Position numbers and translations under genes: made by a program
Shown: positions 1 to 10,779 of the stretch, in pieces
How the letters are laid out: each line of letters opens with the position of its first letter
Numbering within the stretch: position 1 is the stretch's first letter
Source of the DNA: Ustilago trichophora
Lineage: Eukaryota; Basidiomycota; Ustilaginomycetes; Ustilaginales; Ustilaginaceae
DNA: 64,000 bases
Direction: 5' to 3'
Assembly: GCA_900323505.1 (NCBI GenBank)
Contig: OOIN01000002.1
Coordinates: forward strand, 1,674,001-1,738,000
Notes under the pieces: generated by a model
Told to the model about the DNA's origin: nothing
Databases searched by the model: none
What the model saw: only the letters and a program-made list of their open reading frames with translations

Positions 1-64
1 CTGCCGTGGACAACGATACTGGATCTTCAAGTTTCACATCTTTCACGCTCTTCTGGCTTTGCAG

Positions 65-925
65 GTTGATCTGCTGTACCTCGCGAGGCAACCGGTCAAT
101 CGCGAGATTCTCGCCAAACGTGCCGACGTGGTCACCGGCCTCAAGATGCTGCATGCCCGTACCGATGTCGAGGGTCGCAATCCTGTGCTTGCATCGTCGC
201 TCAAGGTGATCAAGGTGCTTCGTGAGGAAGAGCGAGCACGACGAGCCAAGAAGACCGGGACGTCCGAGGCCTCTGCTGGCTCCGACCCTGTCACGGCGAG
301 CTCGCCGTCCGAGAGTACGGGATCTCACAAGAAGTCCAAAGCACGCGACTGGACTGGTGCTTCTGAGTCAACTGGCGATTTGGCGGAACACCTGGAACGC
401 CGCGTCAAGGAAACATGGCACTCTGTGGGTGTGGACAAGCTGCGCGGCCAAGCAGAAGTGATCCTGGGCATGGCTGCCGACGCGCGCTCCCCTGTTGGCG
501 AGATTCCTGTGCGATTGGCCGCCATTTCCAGGACCCCGTCCACCGAAGACGACGTGTCGCTTCGCACCGCAGCAGATGTTAATGACGAGGCGCGACCCCT
601 TGCCAACGGTTCCGGACTGGACGATGATCTCGCGGGCCTCAGGAGCGCCTCGTTGTCGGATCAAGAGAGTCGCGATACAGAGCTCGACGACTATCTGAAG
701 CTCCTCTCCTCGTATCAAAATCCAGACGATGCTCCTGACGGAGCACACTTCTTCGACGTCCTGGATGACATGGTGTTTGAGAACGGCTCAGCCAGCAAAG
801 TCAACTTCGGCAAGACAGCGGCGCTGCCTCTGACGAGCGACCTCTCGCCGCCATTGCCTATGCTACGAGGCGCTACGGACCTCGCTGCTGCTGGCGCAGG
901 TTTTGACGCCTTTGCTGCTGCATAA
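65..925 (+). CDS. 3' exon of a partial gene, possible LEDGF/TFIIS-N-like domain protein
   Basis: The frame is open from the left edge to a TAA at 923-925. Bases 1-64 look like the end of an intron, with a pyrimidine-rich stretch and TTTGCAG at 58-64, so the exon is placed at 65; the same frame also stays open back to base 2, so coding may extend further. The first 60 residues are predicted helical, with the pattern LARQPVNREIL and VVTGLKML followed by a basic end. This resembles the small helical bundle of TFIIS N-terminal or LEDGF integrase-binding domains. The remaining 230 residues are Ser/Ala/Asp-rich and look disordered. The N-terminal part of the protein lies outside the window. The family call is a guess from pattern; a coding 3' exon is well supported. 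Confidence 0.6.
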   Translation, partial: VDLLYLARQPVNREILAKRADVVTGLKMLHARTDVEGRNPVLASSLKVIKVLREEERARRAKKTGTSEASAGSDPVTASSPSESTGSHKKSKARDWTGASESTGDLAEHLERRVKETWHSVGVDKLRGQAEVILGMAADARSPVGEIPVRLAAISRTPSTEDDVSLRTAADVNDEARPLANGSGLDDDLAGLRSASLSDQESRDTELDDYLKLLSSYQNPDDAPDGAHFFDVLDDMVFENGSASKVNFGKTAALPLTSDLSPPLPMLRGATDLAAAGAGFDAFAAA

Positions 926-1339
926 TGCTCTCTAATGCCCTCTGCTCACAAGACTTGGTCTGTGATCAGCAATACAATCGAGAGCATCTTCCCCGATAAC
1001 CACAGATTTGACAATCGCACATCTCTCTCTCTCCCCTCTCTTTATCTATCTTCTCTCCCCCTCTCTCTCGCTATCTCCTGCATATCCACATAGTGCTTTG
1101 GGTCTGTGCAGCGAACTTTTTTAGGCTCTTTGATTCTCGAATTCACTCTCGGATGCAATCTCTAATTTATCTTCGTCCTAGATCACAACACACTTTTCCT
1201 TTATTTTCTCGTTTTACGCCATAATTTGTATAATGTAGCTCTAGCAAAAAATCGTAGCATTTAATGATCTGACTCTGACTGCGTGCGGACAATATCGCTC
1301 GGGCTTTGGTAGGGACGTACATCGGACGGGCAAGGTTCC
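926..1339. other. Intergenic, CT-rich tract
   Basis: No gene seen. A pyrimidine-rich run (CTCTCT and CCCTCTC units) occupies about 1021-1079. The stretch probably holds the 3' UTR of the left-edge gene. Around 1310-1339 there may be a frame-shifted extension of the transporter relic that follows (TTTGGTAGG against the FGRK codons of the intact gene). Confidence 0.5.
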
Positions 1340-1502
1340 CTCCAGGTCGCCTCGATCTACTGCCGCACGTTCAACAAGATTTTCGCCGTTAGAGCTCTGT
1401 TTTGGCTCTTCATCGGAGGTGTATATGGGGGTCCCTTGTTGATAGCCGTCGAAAATGACATTGTCGAGGCACGAGGACCCTTCCTCCACGTATTCCAGCA
1501 AG
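1340..1502 (+). pseudogene. Relic of a Jen1-type carboxylate transporter segment
   Basis: Translation from 1340 on the + strand gives LQVASIYCRTFN, AVRALF, GGVYG, EARG and FQQ in the same order and spacing as residues 139-192 of the intact transporter encoded on the opposite strand at 2017-3750. By hand count 36 of 54 residues are identical, without a gap. A TGA follows immediately (1506-1508) and no other transporter part is recognisable on either side apart from a possible frame-shifted FGR. It is therefore a decayed, inverted fragment of a paralogue rather than a gene. A 174-codon open frame on the - strand over the same bases has no recognisable content and is treated as a shadow. Confidence 0.8.
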
Positions 1503-2019
1503 CTTGATGTCTCTAGAGGCGGCCGGCGCAGAACATTGTGTGGAAGTGGTGAGTTAGAATATGTGATCCACGACTGAAGCGTGGTGAGATTGAAGTTTCG
1601 AGCAAGAGATGCGTGATCTCTGCTCAAGTATGCTGGAATCTGGGCTCTTCGTTGATGATGCCGGGATTGTCTTCGTTTTTCTGTTGCTCTCATAGTTCGG
1701 CTGGGTGCTAGTGCTTCCGCATTATAGGCCGTTTTGCGCCTGGACCCCCACTTTAGCACACACACTCTCTGATTTCAAGCACGTCCATCTCCAAGAACGA
1801 CTTCTGGAAATACGAAGAGCTAACCAGATCCTGTCAAATCACAGCCAAGAGCAGTCCTGGGAATAAAAACCTATTGCATAACAATTCCTTAACTGAAGCA
1901 TGAGAAATGTATGAGAGTGACTAGTAGCGACTTTTGCCAAGCTTTGCTGATCTGCAGAGAGAAAATGTACAAAAAGCGAAGCGATTCGACCGTGAATCTT
2001 TTCCTTTTTGTTTCCGAAT
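1503..2019. other. Intergenic between relic and transporter
   Basis: No gene or RNA recognised. It would hold the 3' UTR of the transporter on the - strand. Sequence after 1503 no longer aligns convincingly to the transporter. Confidence 0.4.
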
Positions 2020-3750
2020 TTACTTGGAGGTAGCAGTCTGAGTGTGAGCAAGGTTGACCGACTTTGTCTCGGATTCGTTGTCGAAATCCTTTTGGTAGAC
2101 GGGAAGCTCGGGTTGCTTCTCGGCGGTGGCAGCTGCTGCCATTTCGAACCTAGCACCCTTCTTCTCGGGGCCGACGGAGGCGGTGGCAGCAAGACCCAAA
2201 GCAATGATCAAGGTAGCGTAGCCCATAACTGGACCGTAAGCCTCGACACGTTTGCCATTGGGACCCTTGATGAAGTTGTTCTCCGAAAGGTAGTTGATGA
2301 GCTGGGTGGAAGGTGACGAGATGGCGTTGCCGAGCTGGTAAGTGAGACCGACGAAGACGGCACGGAACGCAGGAGGCGAAATCTCTGCAAGGTAGATGGG
2401 AACGACACCCCAAGCACCCTGAACCATGGCCTGCGAAGAGCGGAAAGTTGAGATAAGAGGAGATGCGAACAAGGAGAAAGTGGGCGCGAAGGTCAGGTTA
2501 GGCAAGGGAATGAGAAACAATAATAAAAAGTAAAATTAAAACCAAATGAAAAATGTCAAGTGTCAGAAAAGGAAATTCCTGTGAACACGTGGTTTTTCCG
2601 AAACCACCCAAACCAAAGTCTTCTACTCTCAACAACTTACCTGAAGCATGAAGCCACCAGCCTCGAGACCAGATTCGGTTGTGGGCAAGATCCAAGCAGG
2701 GATGAGAGCACAGCATAAAAAACAGGCAATGATCATCGCTCGACGTCTTCCGATCCACTGCGACATGTAACCCCAGATAGTACCACCAACGCAAGCTCCT
2801 GTCTTCATCAAAATCGATGCTCTTGAAGCCGCATCGTTCTTGAGCTGCTTTCCGGAGAGCATGAATGTCGTATAGCTGTCCTGAGAGCTGTGGCTGTACC
2901 AATTGAACCAGCTCATCAAAATAATGGCGTAGATGCAGACCTTCCACTCCTTCTTGAGCATGTCGGTAAAGCTCTTGCGGAAGTTCTTGGTGCCGGAGCC
3001 CTTGGTAGCCTTGCGGGCCTCGGTGAACTGCTTGGACTCGGGCCAGAAGAGACGGAGGAAGCCTACAGCGAACGAGAAGCCTGCGCCGACCCAGAACATG
3101 ATGGGCCAGGATTTGACAGCTCCACCGACACCGAGGTTGACACAAGCTGCGAGAACATAACCAAACGAGTAGCCTTGCTGGAAGATACCGGAAAATAGAC
3201 CTCGTGCCTCTGAAGGAATGTTCTCAAGTGCCATCGATGAAGCTGCTCCATAGACACCGCCCATGAACAAACCGAACAGAGCTCGGACGGCGAGGAACTC
3301 GTTGAAGGTGCGGCAGTAGATTGAAGCGACTTGAAGAGCACCGAGGCACCACATGTTAATGACGAGAGGGTATTTACGGCCAAAGTAGTCGGAGAAGATA
3401 CCAAAGATAGCGGCACCGACGGAGCGAAGGAGGAGGGTGAGAGTGATTGCCTCGGTGATCTTGGTCTTGGAGACACCAAAGTGCTTGGCAAGCTTGGTGG
3501 TCTGGATCGAGAGAGCGTGGAAGTCGAAGGCATCGGCGGTCCAAGCGCTGAAGCCGATGAGGTAGGCACCCCAACCGGCGAGACCCAGCATAGCGATCAG
3601 CTTGAACGGATTGGGGGGCATCGTGGGCCTCTCCCAGATGACCTCCTCCTCACCATGCTCGTTGATGATGGTGGAGCGAACCTTCCAATGGAAGAGGTCC
3701 TTGAAATTCTGTGCGCCTTGGGCGAGGACGCCTTTCTTTGCCTCGGTCAT
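2020..3750 (-). CDS. JEN1: Jen1-type monocarboxylate/proton symporter (MFS)
   Basis: Two exons, 3750-2641 and 2430-2020, separated by a 210-bp intron (GTAAGT donor, CTCTTCGCAG acceptor), giving about 506 residues. It belongs to the major facilitator superfamily and should move lactate, pyruvate or related carboxylates with protons across the plasma membrane. The Jen1 signature N-x-x-[ST]-H-x-[ST]-Q-D-x(3)-T is complete at residues 283-295 (NWYSHSSQDSYTT). The MFS loop DYFGRK is at 121-126 and many hydrophobic helices are visible. The ATG at 3748-3750 is the first in frame. The tail is hydrophilic with several lysines that could be ubiquitylated. In yeast, JEN1 genes are repressed by glucose; whether this copy is cannot be read from the sequence. 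A decayed inverted fragment of a relative lies about 520 bp beyond its 3' end. The exact substrate is unknown. Confidence 0.9.
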
Positions 3751-6729
3751 TTTGTTGGTGTCGAGGATAGGGGATGTGGTGGAGGGGAAAAGGTGGATTG
3801 ATGTGGGGAAACAGATCTTGAGATATCGGTCAACTGGTGCGCTTAAGTAGACGAAGCTGCCAGTTTATGTTCGTGTGTGGGACTACCTCATTCGCAACAC
3901 GATTGCAGTCAAAGAGGCAAAATGCGGAGAAGGACGCACGCACCTTCAGCACAATTGACCTGGCCAAAGATAAAAAAGGTGGGCTAATTGCTCAGGTACG
4001 GGAGACACGTTGCGTGTGACGCTAGTCACATTCCCAAGTTGCCACGCTTCGTGCCTATCTCTTGTGGGGAAAGCGTTCCTTATTGGTCCACCTTGCTCTC
4101 GGGTTGCAACATTCGGCGCCCCGCATTTGAGGAGAATTGATCTCTCATCATCGCAATTTTGGTCACCGACGACTTCGGGTGATTGAATCGATCCGGAATC
4201 AACCGATTCGATCCCCAGCACTGAACCTGCACACGAATACTCGACCAACACAATGTAGATACTTCCCCAGCGCACTGCGTATACACTTCGAGAGCGGAGA
4301 CTCAAAGGAACAGATCAGAGTCTGTGCGGGAAAGCTCGACGTTCGGGAAAGTCGAGCGCTGTGTGTAAGGTTTGCAGGCCAAGAAAAAAATTTGTTGGCG
4401 CGAGCGAGGATGGAATTCGCCACCTTCTCGAAGCGAATCATTCCAACAGTGCGCGCCGTCGTGAGAGTCTAGACAAGAGAGCGAAGGGGTATTCCAAAGG
4501 AGGTGACAAAGAGAGAAAAGGGAAGAGGAACATATGCTGTTTTGGGCGTCATTGCGAACGCTTGGGATGTGCGGAGAATGGGACGGTGCGGATGTTTCCT
4601 ACAGGCTCGACCTTTCCGCAGGTCTGACTTTGACTTGCCGCACCTCAACACTTTACCAGCGTGATTCGGAGCGCTGGCAGCCGCTCAAGACTCCGAATGA
4701 GTGCGGAGATGGATTGCTTGTGTGTGAGTGTGTAAATACACTGGAGAGTGATACTGTATAGCGAATGTGAGTAAGGAGGAGAAAGTGTGTTTGCTCGAAT
4801 GCAGTGCGGGGCATTTCAGTATGTGCGTGGGCTCCACGCGAGATGCCAAGAAAAGCGGAGTGCATTCCCTCGCGTGGAAACTTTATGCGCGTTCCTCAAC
4901 CCCTGTGTGGGCCTCTGTTCAAGTGCCCCTTTGTCATGTTGCATTCGGCAATGTCGCTTGCCACGAAAATTGCTGTTGTTGACATTTGTTTCTTTCGCCA
5001 TCTTTGATGCAGTACAGCTCTGACCAAGGAGTTGTATTTCAAAATCACGCATCGTTTGATCGTTTTGGGTTGGCTCGCGAGCTGAGCCTTCGCATTGTGC
5101 TACCAGGGAAGCAGTGTCGAGCCGCCGCTTCTTTCCGTTGGCACACGGGAATACCGCCAAACACTTCCGACCCATCTGCAAGCCCGCGCGTACTGCTCAG
5201 CCACAGATTTCACAGATCAGTACATCCATTTGGACAAGGCCGTCGAACGAGATACCATCTTCGATCGGATGAGTGGCGCCGTTTCCACCTCTTCGATCCT
5301 GTCGCTGTGCATGAAGCAGCTGAAGTCCCCAATACACTCCTCATGCAAAGTGCATGTAGGGTTGCATTGGCTGAGTGCATTAAAAAAAAAAGGTCAGAAG
5401 GAGAAGCGTGAGAGGGCTTGCATCGATGTCTTTATGCGAGCTTGGGGTCGCCGAGCAGACCACCCGAGGCAAGGACCAATCAAGATGACGGGACGGATTT
5501 TTTGACGCTGATCAGCGAGCTGTGGCCCTCAGTCTCGCTCAAAGTCGGTCGAGAGGTCCGATAGATCGACGGCTACGCCGTTGCGGGAAAGAACGGGGTG
5601 GGCCCAAGGCTCTTGTGGAAAAGAATGGCTGTTCACACAGAGGCTCCGAATCAATCAGTTGCTGCAATTCTCTTAAGGACTGGGGCAGGGCCCAACTTAC
5701 ACTCAAGAAAACGCTCAAGTGTATCAGAATGCTTTCTCAACAACAAGGGGAAACCATTTCTGATCAAGAAAGGCTATTTCGAGTGCACATCACGCACCAA
5801 AGCTGCCCTCAATTGGCATGAAAGGGCGACAGGCGCACAGCTGTCGTCGGCCAAACTTCTGTCCCATGGTGGGTGAGGCGATAAGTAGTGATCAGATGAA
5901 GCGGGGAGGACCAATCGGAAAGCTCCAATCGATCAAGGGGATAAGACGCTCTTCTCCGCTATTTGACACTCCGACATGTATCTTCCGCCTTGGTCTCCGT
6001 CCCGCAGCTTCATGCTTGCAGCCACCCCTTCATTGGATGTCTTCAGTCTCTTCCAGTCACTGGAGCATTGTGTGTTCAAGTGAATGAGTCTGATGTTCAT
6101 CAGCGCTTCGAACTGCCTATCAAGAACACAATTCTATGCTCACAAAACTAATCGCCTTCCGCCTTTCGCCTTACCATCGACACACAGCACAAATGCATCC
6201 GCTGCGTGTCGTCCACAAAGCTAGCACAGGCCCTCAGTGTGATTTCGTCTTGATTCAGCTTGCAGGCCGTCCCGAAAGAAATGGCAATTCCCATCACGAA
6301 TCTTATTATTTTGTAAACCCCGTTTCCACGCCTTCTAACCGAGTTCGGTTGTGCTCGACGTGGGGGATCAAGAGATCTTGGCGTCCACCACTTGATAAAT
6401 TCACTCTTTCCACCGGTGTTCTCGCCGCATCGGACACTTTGCCGACGATCCGGTCCCACCCACTGTGACGTTGTGCACCTCAAATGATCTTGACTGGTAT
6501 GCTGCATCCGAGCTTTCCCAATAGCGAGGAGATGGAGGCTTGCAGACAAGTAATGAGTACCGGTGGGATCGTCACTGCTCTCGGTCCAGATGCACAGAAG
6601 TATCCCAACTCATGCGTTTCCGCCTTCACATTCTGTTTCGAGGACATCACTGATCATCCTCATCAGCAGCAGGAGCTTGTAGATCGGATCTCTCCGTTTG
6701 CCTCCCTGTTGCGGCCGTTCCGTGTCATT

Positions 6730-6743
6730 TTCCCGATCGGGAA
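6730..6743. repeat. Palindrome, copy 1 (TTCCCGATCGGGAA)
   Basis: Perfect 14-bp palindrome. Its core CCG-AT-CGG is an inverted pair of CGG triplets, the type of half-site bound by Zn2Cys6 dimers. A second palindrome with the same core lies 91 bp away. A binding role is inference. Confidence 0.5.
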
Positions 6744-6820
6744 GGTTTGGCCGAGAATGTGTCTGTAGGCTGCGAAATAGGCAAGTTTCGGCTGTGTGAC
6801 CAACACTTTAGTTGTAACTG

Positions 6821-6834
6821 GACCCGATCGGGTC
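6821..6834. repeat. Palindrome, copy 2 (GACCCGATCGGGTC)
   Basis: Perfect 14-bp palindrome sharing the 10-bp core CCCGATCGGG with the copy at 6730-6743. It lies about 180 bp beyond the stop codon of the Zn2Cys6 transcription factor gene. Confidence 0.5.
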
Positions 6835-7014
6835 TCCTTATATGCCTCATCACAGCTGTTGAAAATAGCAAGTAGCCCTGAAAGCAGATAATGCTCGATC
6901 GCAACACACCAAAACTGCACATCTGGTCGGGACCGGCCGGCAGCAGCCGATCATTCACCATGATGTCGTGCACGAATCGTCACGCGTAATACTGGGCTTG
7001 GCATATTGTACATG

Positions 7015-10000
7015 TCAGAATCCCATGTGCGAGTCGAGAAAGCGCTGGTCGAACTCGGTTGCTGCTACACGGCCAGAGTTGGGCTGTTGCGTGTTACTTC
7101 CGCCACTCGAAAAGCCCTGTTGAGGTGGGCCCGCCTGGTCGGTAAACATGGGCATCGCTGCATTGTACTGCGTTGGGGCAGACATTCGATAGCCAAACCC
7201 GAGGGCTTCCCAGTCCGTTTCGAAAGCTTCGCCCTCCATCACCGGAACACCTTCGATCTGCTGTTGGAAACCGACACTTGAACTCGAATTGAGGGCCCAC
7301 TTGGCTCTGCCATCAGCACCAGATGCACTGCTAGCCACTGGGTCGTAAAAGCTGCTGAGCGGCTCGCCTTGTCCAAGCTGCGACGCTTGCTCTCTGGGAC
7401 CACCGAGGGCGAAAGTAGACGACAGCGCAGAACCATCGTGTTGGGCGCCGGATGCACTGGTCAGCCATCCTCGCTGGTCGCCTGACGGTCCAGAGGACAG
7501 ACCAGCTTCCCGGAAGAGAGCATCGAGCTCCATCGCCGACGTCGCCATCAAAGACGAAATATCAAAGTTTGAGGGACTGTCGGGGAACAGCATCTTTGGA
7601 CTCGTCTCTGAACCAAATCCGTACCAAGGGTTGCTGTTGCTGCTACCGTCGATCAAGGCTGGGCCCATGTCAAGACCACGGCTAGGTGTCGTAGCATCGC
7701 TAGCGTAGGGATCTACCGAAGAGGATGCAAGCCTGCTACGCTCGGCCGAATTGGAGCCGAGCGAGCGTCCAGCGCCAAAGTCGCCACGGTAGCCAGTTGC
7801 TTCGGCTTCGGTCGGCCAGGCAGAACCAGGTGCTGGTGGAGATCGACCCTGAGGACCTTGATTCCAACGCTGTGGATTGACGGATGGACCTTGCTGAGGC
7901 GAGGATAGCGCGGGCTCAACGGTCTTGTTGGGCGCTGACTGGCGCCAATCTCGTTCTTGTGAATAGAGCGACCATGATGGTGCTGATGCGTTTGATGGAG
8001 GGGCCCTTTTGGTGACTGGCGAAGGACGAGCGCGCTCTTTTTCGCCGCCCGCCATGGTCTGAGCGTGAGGCTTTCCTGGAATGCTGGTGTCAGTCTTGGA
8101 CGGCTCGTCAGCGCTATCAGCAGGGCGGTCTAACGTCTGGCCACCAGCCCGAACGGAAGCTATCCTGTCGATCTTCTCGACCACAACAGATGTAGCATAA
8201 AACATCGTGCGCAGGCATTTGCGACATTTCTCCGCCGTAGCCCACTGGAGCGAAGACAGCACTTTGTCGCAAGCAGCGGCAAAGTGATGGATCTCATCCA
8301 CCTTGTTGCGGAAGCCGAGCGTGACGCTCGAGCGGAAAGATGCAGGATCCGTTGCACTGATCTGCCAAATCGCGTACAGATAGCTGGTGCATGCGATAAA
8401 GACATTGTGACCCGTCATCCAGGTGTAGTTCATCTGACCCTCCTTGGACAAGGTGGCATACATGTTGATGATGCTGCGACTGCATTCTTCGACGTTGGCT
8501 AGATCCTTGCGGGCGGCGTTGGGGAAGCGCGGACTCAGACCATACACCATTAGCAGCGTCTGCTGGTAATTCAGCTCGAGGAAGATGGGGTTGTAGCCAC
8601 ATCCGCTCGCTTCGAGATCCTTCTTGGACGATGGTGCATAACGTCGCCAGGCGTGCAGTCTGCGCAAGATGTCGGTCTTCCAGTGTGCGTAGCAGTCAAA
8701 ACGGCGTGGCAACTCTGCGTTCTGATAGAGCATGGACTGAATCTCGGACTGAAGGATGCGCATGCGGAAGAAGGACAACGAGACCCAGCGACTGGCATCC
8801 TTGGGCTTGGGCAAGAAGACTGGCAGGGTTTGACTCGACGAACGTTGTTGTTCGTTGGTGCTGGACTGAAGTGCGGCCAGAGTTGAGGCGGCTTCTCTGC
8901 GTGCAATTTCAGTGGACATGTCAGCATCATCCTCGGCAGCATCGGCACGCTGAGCTTGAACCTCTCTGTCTCCGATTGTGACCTGAACCATGTCGCCTTC
9001 ATTATCTACCCATGGTAGGTTCACCTTGATATCCGAATCGGCGATGCCAAAAGGTCGTCCGAGGTGGACACAGACTTGTCGATCAAGCGCATACGAGCAC
9101 CAGAACAGTCGACGCTTCTTTTCGATGAGCGTTTCGCTCGCTTCCTGAGAAGTATTTGCAGATGCCTCAAGCACGCCTGGTGTTTCCGTATAGAGGCCGA
9201 TACCCGTCGTCAGACGAAGGGCCACGCCGAGACAGTACCACACGCCCGGCTTCATTGGCCGCATGATCGAGTAGAGGGCGGTGAGGAGCAGGCATTGAAG
9301 CTGTTCAAGCGCGTCTCGTCCCATGATGGCACCGACATTGCCTTCTTGGACCGGACCAGTCAGGCGTCTAGGATCGAGGAAGCGCATGGCTGCCTCGTGG
9401 TGATTTTCCGCGCTCCAGCTTGAGCGAGTCCAGCCCATGGCGGCGGCGATGGCGAAAACGAGATGGAAGAGATGGCCATCCGCTGGCTGCATTTCGATTG
9501 CGACCTTGTCGTCATCGTCTTGGAGCTGACGTCTTTCTTCCGGAGAGAGCTTGGCCTTTGCCCTCTCGAGGCCGATATTGCATGCTTTCTCAAAACGGAT
9601 CATGAACGAGGTACGATCGAGTATGGGCAACTGCGGGTTGACTCTTTCGAAGTAGGCGTCGATGAGCTTTCTCGCGATGGACAGAGGCGGGAATGGAGCA
9701 GGCAATGGCGAGGGTTTGAGGGCCTGTTCGGGTGCAGGAACAGTAATGTCGGCGGTCTCGGTGGCGGTGGCGTACTGCATGGGATCGCCATCGTCAAAGG
9801 GAGAATTCTTCTTGCCATCTGAAGGCGTGGCGGTGCCACTGTGGGGTGACCCTGGTTTCCCTTCTGCTTTGAGGGACGAGAGCTCCCCATTGCCATCATC
9901 GTGCTCTTCTCGCGCTTCGCCTGAAAGCTTTGCGGATTCCTTTGACATGTTGCTCTTTGCCCGTCTGTTGAGATCTTCACCCAGGCTCTGAGCACCTGGG

Positions 10001-10779
10001 CGTCGAGCGCGTGCGTTGGAGCCTGGATCGCGGATTCGTAGACCTGCCTGCGCGGATTGTTGGATGGCCTGGCAGAGTAAACGAGCCGGCGAAAGACCAC
10101 TTGCATGGGAATTGAGACGACCCAGCGATGGACGAGCGCTGCCGAGTCGTTGCTCGTTGAGCTTGGAAGGGACCACCTCGACTCCGGCTGGGCCAAGAAC
10201 GAGACCTGGCAAGAAGTGGCTCGCCGATTCTGGCTCTCGTTCCCTTCGAGGCGAGGTAGCCAGACGCTTTGTGGGGCGCATACTGGGTGAAGCAGCCGAC
10301 TCGGAGGGGTCAAGCGGAAATTCGTGCTTGACATGTTCAAGTGGACGCTTGTATCCTAGTGAGGCGGCTTCGGCAGGTCGAGATGCAGGCTGCTCAGCTA
10401 GTTGACGCTCAAGTTCAGCGTTTTGAGCGCGAAGTTCAGCGACTCGATGTTCGAGGTCGACAATGTAGCTGCGGCTCACTTCGCGGCCAGTGGCAGAGTC
10501 AATGCCAACACATGGCTCTCCTGCTTTGACGCAGGATCCACAAGCTGGAAAAGCCTGATCACACTTGATCTTTTTGGAGCGACATCTCTTGCAGACCAAC
10601 ACTGCGCGTGCAAGTGGCTTGGCTCCATTTGCGTCGATACCATCACCGTTGGGAGGAGAGTAGCGAGACTTTTCCGACTTGCGCTTCGTGGGCTTGGATG
10701 CAGGTGAAGCGGATGGGCCAGCTGAGTTGGTCGAGGAGCCGCTTGGCTCGCTGTTGGACCCTGAATTCGCCGCGGCCAT
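7015..10779 (-). CDS. Zn2Cys6 fungal transcription factor
   Basis: A single exon of 1,254 codons from the ATG at 10777-10779; the open frame continues 30 codons upstream only from a TTG. A Zn2Cys6 binuclear cluster is at residues 63-90 with exact spacing C-x2-C-x6-C-x6-C-x2-C-x6-C (CKRCRSKKIKC). It is followed by a short coiled coil at about 103-131 (dimerisation). The fungal-specific regulatory domain (PF04082 type) spans roughly 365-660, including the typical RRLFWCSYALDRQVCVHLGRP segment. The rest is Ser/Pro/Gln-rich and probably disordered, with acidic patches that may activate. The protein should act in the nucleus on CGG-containing sites. The target pathway is unknown; the neighbouring carboxylate transporter is 3.3 kb away and a link is only a possibility. 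It is longer than most members because of the linkers. Confidence 0.88.
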   Translation of the reverse strand: MAAANSGSNSEPSGSSTNSAGPSASPASKPTKRKSEKSRYSPPNGDGIDANGAKPLARAVLVCKRCRSKKIKCDQAFPACGSCVKAGEPCVGIDSATGREVSRSYIVDLEHRVAELRAQNAELERQLAEQPASRPAEAASLGYKRPLEHVKHEFPLDPSESAASPSMRPTKRLATSPRREREPESASHFLPGLVLGPAGVEVVPSKLNEQRLGSARPSLGRLNSHASGLSPARLLCQAIQQSAQAGLRIRDPGSNARARRPGAQSLGEDLNRRAKSNMSKESAKLSGEAREEHDDGNGELSSLKAEGKPGSPHSGTATPSDGKKNSPFDDGDPMQYATATETADITVPAPEQALKPSPLPAPFPPLSIARKLIDAYFERVNPQLPILDRTSFMIRFEKACNIGLERAKAKLSPEERRQLQDDDDKVAIEMQPADGHLFHLVFAIAAAMGWTRSSWSAENHHEAAMRFLDPRRLTGPVQEGNVGAIMGRDALEQLQCLLLTALYSIMRPMKPGVWYCLGVALRLTTGIGLYTETPGVLEASANTSQEASETLIEKKRRLFWCSYALDRQVCVHLGRPFGIADSDIKVNLPWVDNEGDMVQVTIGDREVQAQRADAAEDDADMSTEIARREAASTLAALQSSTNEQQRSSSQTLPVFLPKPKDASRWVSLSFFRMRILQSEIQSMLYQNAELPRRFDCYAHWKTDILRRLHAWRRYAPSSKKDLEASGCGYNPIFLELNYQQTLLMVYGLSPRFPNAARKDLANVEECSRSIINMYATLSKEGQMNYTWMTGHNVFIACTSYLYAIWQISATDPASFRSSVTLGFRNKVDEIHHFAAACDKVLSSLQWATAEKCRKCLRTMFYATSVVVEKIDRIASVRAGGQTLDRPADSADEPSKTDTSIPGKPHAQTMAGGEKERARPSPVTKRAPPSNASAPSWSLYSQERDWRQSAPNKTVEPALSSPQQGPSVNPQRWNQGPQGRSPPAPGSAWPTEAEATGYRGDFGAGRSLGSNSAERSRLASSSVDPYASDATTPSRGLDMGPALIDGSSNSNPWYGFGSETSPKMLFPDSPSNFDISSLMATSAMELDALFREAGLSSGPSGDQRGWLTSASGAQHDGSALSSTFALGGPREQASQLGQGEPLSSFYDPVASSASGADGRAKWALNSSSSVGFQQQIEGVPVMEGEAFETDWEALGFGYRMSAPTQYNAAMPMFTDQAGPPQQGFSSGGSNTQQPNSGRVAATEFDQRFLDSHMGF

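Larger units (their letters stand above)
3751..7014. other. 3.3-kb gap without recognisable gene
   Basis: Several open frames of 60-141 codons occur on both strands, but none shows a known motif or a convincing start context, and they overlap each other in different frames as expected by chance. I find no tRNA. An A10 run lies at about 5382-5391. Two 14-bp perfect palindromes sharing the core CCCGATCGGG occur at 6730-6743 and 6821-6834. The left part should contain the promoter of the transporter (transcribed leftward); the right part is downstream of the Zn2Cys6 gene. Confidence 0.5.

Noticed and set aside
1241..1765. 174-codon open frame on the - strand
   Set aside because: It overlaps the + strand transporter relic and has no recognisable content; the relic explains why the bases look gene-like.
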